A DNA stretch of 64,000 bases from Adineta vaga (taxonomy: Eukaryota > Rotifera), in the NCBI GenBank assembly GCA_021613535.1, contig CP075496.1, forward strand, positions 9,920,001 to 9,984,000, given 5' to 3'. The notes beneath the pieces are model-generated. The model saw nothing but the letters and a program-made list of their open reading frames with translations, was not told the origin of the DNA and ran no database searches. Position 1 is the stretch's first letter. Each line of letters starts with the position of its first letter. Below, piece by piece: positions 60,146 to 64,000 of this stretch. The translations under genes were made by a program, and so were the position numbers.

Positions 60146-61139
60146 AAGAACATGTCACTTTTTGGTTTATTTTATTAATTGTGTTATTAGTTTTAATATA
60201 TGTCGTTATTGAAACTTATGAAAACAACGAATAGAATGTTTGTGATTTTGACCTTTATCAAATTTTTGTATGAGATAGTTCATAACTACCTTCAATTACT
60301 AGTGTGCTTTTTCTTTTATAAAGAACTACTGTATTGACTTGAATAAAATACTTGGAAATCTAATTTTATCTGGAGAGAGATTTTCAAAATGTTCTATTAC
60401 AGAAATGTCAAGTTTAAACCTTGATGTAGTCGCCAACAATTGAGAAAAAGTCTTTATAGATCTAAATAACGTTTCACGACTCTTCGCTTATTCATTAGAA
60501 TTCAAATATTAAAACAAAGAGGAACAGAGCGTAGATTGAATTACGTTATATAAGAAATTGAATAATGAATTAATCTACTAGATTTTAATTGAAAAGTGAT
60601 AGTTAAAGGAAATATCATGGATTAAATCCATGATATTACTTTACTACAAAGTGTAAGTGTAATTGTTCAATGAATTTGATGTTGAGTCTATTTTATGTTA
60701 AGTTGTTTCACAACTAATGACAGATATAATATTAATAAAGTTAACTGCGAATGTTACTTGAAAATTTATATCGACTTTTGTGTAGTAAACATCATGAACA
60801 CTTGAGATAGTTCCGATAACCCCCATTAATTCTCAAGTATAACTTATCTGTTTGAAGAACTTACGTACAAACTCTCTATCGTTCATCTACATAATATTTT
60901 CATTCACATTGTGTTCATATTTATCAAGAAAATGTTGAAAGTATCTGTTACTAATTTAATTAACAATTTCTACTAAATTTCGCATACGAAACATCCTCTC
61001 AAAAAAGCTCTAATCATTATATCATTTCATTCTCTATTACTTACAAACTGTGCATTATCATACAGAATAAATATATTTTTATTGAATTAATTTTTTCCAA
61101 AAAAAATTTCACATTTAATATTGAAAAGAACAACTTTAT
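60146..61139. other. Intergenic with a perfect palindrome
   Basis: 1 kb of AT-rich sequence downstream of the receptor. Contains the palindrome at 60611-60637 and no gene. Confidence 0.45.
60611..60637. repeat. Perfect 13-bp inverted repeat with 1-nt centre
   Basis: Arms AATATCATGGATT and AATCCATGATATT around a single A. It could be a dimeric protein-binding site or a chance palindrome. Confidence 0.7.
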
Positions 61140-61999
61140 TTACTCCCTTCTCACAACAAATATGGTTACGAAAACTGCAATAATAATTCCAATAATAAGA
61201 ATCGCTGCTATTACTGAAAATATAATCAACATTCGATTTGATATACACCTTCTCTCTTCACTATATAGAATTACAATTGAATCAAGTGAAAATTTCCTAC
61301 ATTGAATGATACTTACTCCTCTTCAAATTCATCTGTTGAATAATCTCCTGATTTCGTTTCTGATAATCGACTGGAACATTCGATTGTTTGAATATCATCA
61401 ACTGATGTTGCACTAGAAAAACATGAAAGAGCAGTCGTTTGTGCATTGTGAATTGTGGTAGGAGTAAATTTTGGCTGTTGTAAAAATTTATTTTGATGAT
61501 TCTGTGTATGAAGAAAATTCTGAATGAAAACGAAATGAATATACGATGAAGAAAAACAAAAGAGCAAACAAACTTCAAATGGTTCAACTTTGCTGGATTT
61601 TCTCGATTGAAAACTATGCTTTTTCGTCTAAAGAAAGCGATTAGTTGTTCACAGATAGTCTATTCATGGACATCCTCTTACAAACGATGTTTCTTTTGTA
61701 TCCGTGTACCAATTGTTTTTATTTGCTAATTTTGCTTGTCGATATGATTCTTGAGCAGCGATCACATTTAAAATCCATTGACCTGTTCGGGCTGCTCTTT
61801 CTTTTTCAATATGAAGATATGCATCGAAAAATCGTGAAGGTGCTTTCGATTGAGTGGTAATATGTTGTACAGAGACACGATTAAATCGTTGAGTAGGATC
61901 AGTTCGTCGAGCTGGATGATCAGGAAATGTTATGAAAACATTGCCAACCGTTTGATGTAATCGATCTACTGATATTCTTTTATCGACTTGTTGTGTCAT
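61140..61999 (-). CDS. Single-pass membrane protein of unknown family
   Basis: Exons 61682-61999, 61574-61627, 61317-61519 and 61140-61260; 231 residues. The N-terminal ~190 residues are soluble and polar (MTQQVDKRISVDRLHQTVGN, FFDAYLHIEKERAARTGQWIL), with a Gln/Asn/Ser-rich middle and an acidic end (DYSTDEFEEDEE). A basic RRC-x-SNR then leads into a hydrophobic helix (MLIIFSVIAAILIIGIIIAVFVTIFVV) ending RREGSK-like basic residues (RRE-stop). No signal peptide, so probably a tail-anchored or type II protein with a cytosolic domain. The second intron has a GTTTGT donor. No family recognised. Confidence 0.65.
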
Positions 62000-62425
62000 T
62001 GATGATCAAATTCAAATGATGAATTCAATTTCTTATTTGTCTGAAAAAAGATTTACTATAAGGTTTCTTTTTCTTTTCACTGATGATTGTTGATGAAAGA
62101 AAATTGCATTATTAGGAAGTAAAACTCAGAATGATTTCGAAAGTAAATCAAAAGATTCGTTTTTTCGCAACAGATTAAAATAAAAACAATGAAGAAGTTC
62201 TTAATGGGATGATTTGTAAAATTATCTTTGTCGAAATTTTCAAATGGATAATCTGTAGACAAAAAAGTATTTTCGAATGTGTTGAAGCCAAAAAAAACGA
62301 TCTGACAATATGTAAATAAGAGAATATTTTATTTTCAACAAAACCGAATTTAATTAAAATATCTTCGAAAAGAAACACCTTCTCTTCATTTTCTTTCACA
62401 AAAAACCAATCAGAAATATCTTTTC
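62000..62425. other. Intergenic, no gene recognised
   Basis: About 425 bp between two minus-strand genes, AT-rich, with no coding support. Confidence 0.4.
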
Positions 62426-63571
62426 TCAATTTTTATCACAGAATATCGATGACATTTGATATTTATAAAAATAGTTCTCATTCAATGATACTGTATACAT
62501 CGAATAATTCGCATCAAATTCAATTTTATAAACTTTTGCTGTAGCTAAAACACCTTTTGCTTGATAAACATCGATTGTTCTCATGCCAAGATGAACGATT
62601 GGTACTGATGTATATGTTGCTGTTTGTGTACCAAACCAAAGTCTATTACAATACGGATCATTAGCTAAACGATACAATGAAGTTGAACTAGAGAATCTTA
62701 AGCTGTTCATTGAAAAAGAAACGAGATCATACACATAGATAACCGTTGATGACCGTTGCGAAATATAAAGATAATTGTTGTTAATAGCAATATTAAATGG
62801 TTCGATATTATAACTTGTTAAATCTAGATAAATTGATATATTCATTGTAGTTAAATTAATAAATCGAATTAAATTCATTTGATCATCAGTAACAAGTAAA
62901 CCATTTTTCCATAAAGCTAAACCATAAAATCTACTTGAACTTGAACTAGATGATATACGTATTGTTTGATTGAATCTGAGATTCATATCATATAAATTGA
63001 CACTAAAATTACTGCTAAATGTTATGTAGATATTCTTCGAATCAATTACCATTGATAATGGAACAACTGTTACTGAAATATTTCGAAATCGAGTTAAATT
63101 TGATGCAAAATATTGAGCTATAAAGGTATCTCCTAGTACAATTAAAGTATCATCATATGGATTATAAGTTATAAATCGAGCATCGGAATGTGCTACTGCA
63201 ATTGGAGTATTATTTTGACATTGATTAAGTATATTTTGTGGTGAATAACATGAGCAAAAATTGATATCATAAGTGAGAATAAATTGATCGGAAGTATTGT
63301 CATATGATTGATCGATTTCTTGTATCCATGATTGTTCAATTCGTTGACATGTACGATTCGATGGAAAACAATTAATACCATGACATTGAGTAGTTTTGAA
63401 ATTCATCGATTTTTTATTCGCTAAACAATCACAAAGACAATCCAAACATTTGGAATCTGTTGTAGAGATAAAACTTGTATTTGTTTTTATTGAAATGTTC
63501 TTAATGAATCCAATTTGAAAAGAATTACAGATATGGAATGTGTATAAGAGAAAAATAATGAGTAGTCTCAT
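62426..63571 (-). CDS. Secreted glycoprotein with cysteine-rich head and propeller-like repeats
   Basis: Intronless, 381 residues. Signal peptide MRLLIIFLLYTFHICNS. A cysteine-rich head follows (CLDCLCDC, CHGINCFPSNRTC, CSCYSP), then NHL/YVTN-like beta-repeats from about residue 125 (FITYNPYDDTLIVLGD, NIYITFSSNFSVNLYDM, GLLVTDDQMNLIRFINL, YLYISQRSSTVIYVYDL, NRLWFGTQ). More than ten N-x-S/T sites indicate heavy glycosylation. No membrane segment or GPI tail. Likely an extracellular protein-binding propeller; bdelloids have many such proteins. Exact family uncertain. Confidence 0.7.
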   Translation of the reverse strand: MRLLIIFLLYTFHICNSFQIGFIKNISIKTNTSFISTTDSKCLDCLCDCLANKKSMNFKTTQCHGINCFPSNRTCQRIEQSWIQEIDQSYDNTSDQFILTYDINFCSCYSPQNILNQCQNNTPIAVAHSDARFITYNPYDDTLIVLGDTFIAQYFASNLTRFRNISVTVVPLSMVIDSKNIYITFSSNFSVNLYDMNLRFNQTIRISSSSSSSRFYGLALWKNGLLVTDDQMNLIRFINLTTMNISIYLDLTSYNIEPFNIAINNNYLYISQRSSTVIYVYDLVSFSMNSLRFSSSTSLYRLANDPYCNRLWFGTQTATYTSVPIVHLGMRTIDVYQAKGVLATAKVYKIEFDANYSMYTVSLNENYFYKYQMSSIFCDKN

Positions 63572-64000
63572 TGTTTGTTTTTATGATACTTGAATACAAT
63601 ATTCTTAGAAAATGATTTTTGTTTTTTCTTTTATGTTTTCAAACTAACACACAAGAAATGAAAAATTCATCAAAAAGAAAATTGAAATTTAACTTCAGAT
63701 AAATATTCTTAGCTATCTATATATAAAGAAAAAGAACTTTGAAGTTTTCTTTGAAATAAATTAACGTGACTTCTAATAGATTTTCATCATGTAAAATAGT
63801 CTAAATTTGCTTGCGAGATAAATATTCATATCGTCACTTTATTTCTAGTAAAAAATTCCATATAGTTATCATTTTTTGCTTAAATGAACTATGACTTTTG
63901 AAGTCTAACCTCTTCAAACGTTTGATTACGCTCTATCTTTTCTCGTTAATCGTGGCTTAATTCGTAATTGATCATTATTTGCCGTAAATTTCACTGTGTT
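63572..64000. other. Right end of window, no gene recognised
   Basis: 430 bp upstream of the secreted glycoprotein, AT-rich. It presumably contains its promoter; the next gene lies outside. Confidence 0.4.

Noticed and set aside
1-64000. CRISPR array, operon or prokaryotic gene cluster
   Set aside because: Spliced genes, metazoan families and no regularly spaced repeats; the DNA is eukaryotic.

Overview
The window is AT-rich eukaryotic (metazoan) DNA. Introns are short, mostly about 45-70 nt with GT-AG ends, and genes are packed on both strands. Three things point to a bdelloid rotifer: animal core genes (CFAP58, POFUT1, INTS10, RBFOX, a nuclear receptor) sit among genes of fungal or bacterial flavour (a GT15-type mannosyltransferase, a fungal-type C2 protein, BNR sialidases, a DadA-like oxidoreductase, an SGNH hydrolase, a sterol-desaturase-like hydroxylase); families known to be expanded in bdelloids are present (ADP-ribosyltransferase-LRR, FG-GAP, B-box-like and divergent GPCR genes); and one gene looks like a desiccation-type hydrophilic protein. 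Genus cannot be fixed from sequence alone. No rRNA, tRNA or CRISPR was recognised.

Layout. 1-9.2 kb: 3' end of an FG-GAP gene with a frameshift, a C2 gene (3 exons), an ADP-ribosyltransferase-LRR gene (3 exons) lacking the catalytic E-x-E, two tandem sialidase copies (one clearly dead, one with a single frameshift), and two small unknown ORFs. 9.5-25 kb: FAD amino-acid oxidoreductase (6 exons), a 7TM receptor, three tandem two-module cysteine-rich GPI-type surface proteins, an SDR dehydrogenase, a GT15-like glycosyltransferase with a frameshift, a 644-bp TA-flanked inverted-repeat element (MITE), and an SGNH hydrolase with a frameshift. 25-35 kb: CFAP58 (8 exons) head-to-head with POFUT1, a nuclear receptor, and a neuronal-calcium-sensor-like EF-hand protein. 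35.8-41.8 kb: a many-exon RBFOX splicing factor with alternative 5' ends and a cassette exon that changes the C-terminal frame. 43-53 kb: di-iron hydroxylase, B-box/coiled-coil protein, a small neuropeptide-precursor-like gene, INTS10, and a type I membrane protein. 53-64 kb: a long gene-poor stretch, a Cys/Trp-free coiled-coil protein resembling CAHS/LEA-type protectants, a second 7TM receptor, a single-pass membrane protein and a secreted propeller-like glycoprotein.

The genes do not form an operon. The pattern of interest is a set of intact animal housekeeping and regulatory genes interleaved with probable foreign genes. All four single-base frameshifts I found fall in the latter or in family-type accessory genes. 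The most promising leads are the CAHS-like protein (56602-57581), the RBFOX autoregulatory architecture, the catalytically incomplete ADP-ribosyltransferase-LRR protein, the putative neuropeptide precursor (47370-47738) and the sialidase pseudogene with microhomology deletions.
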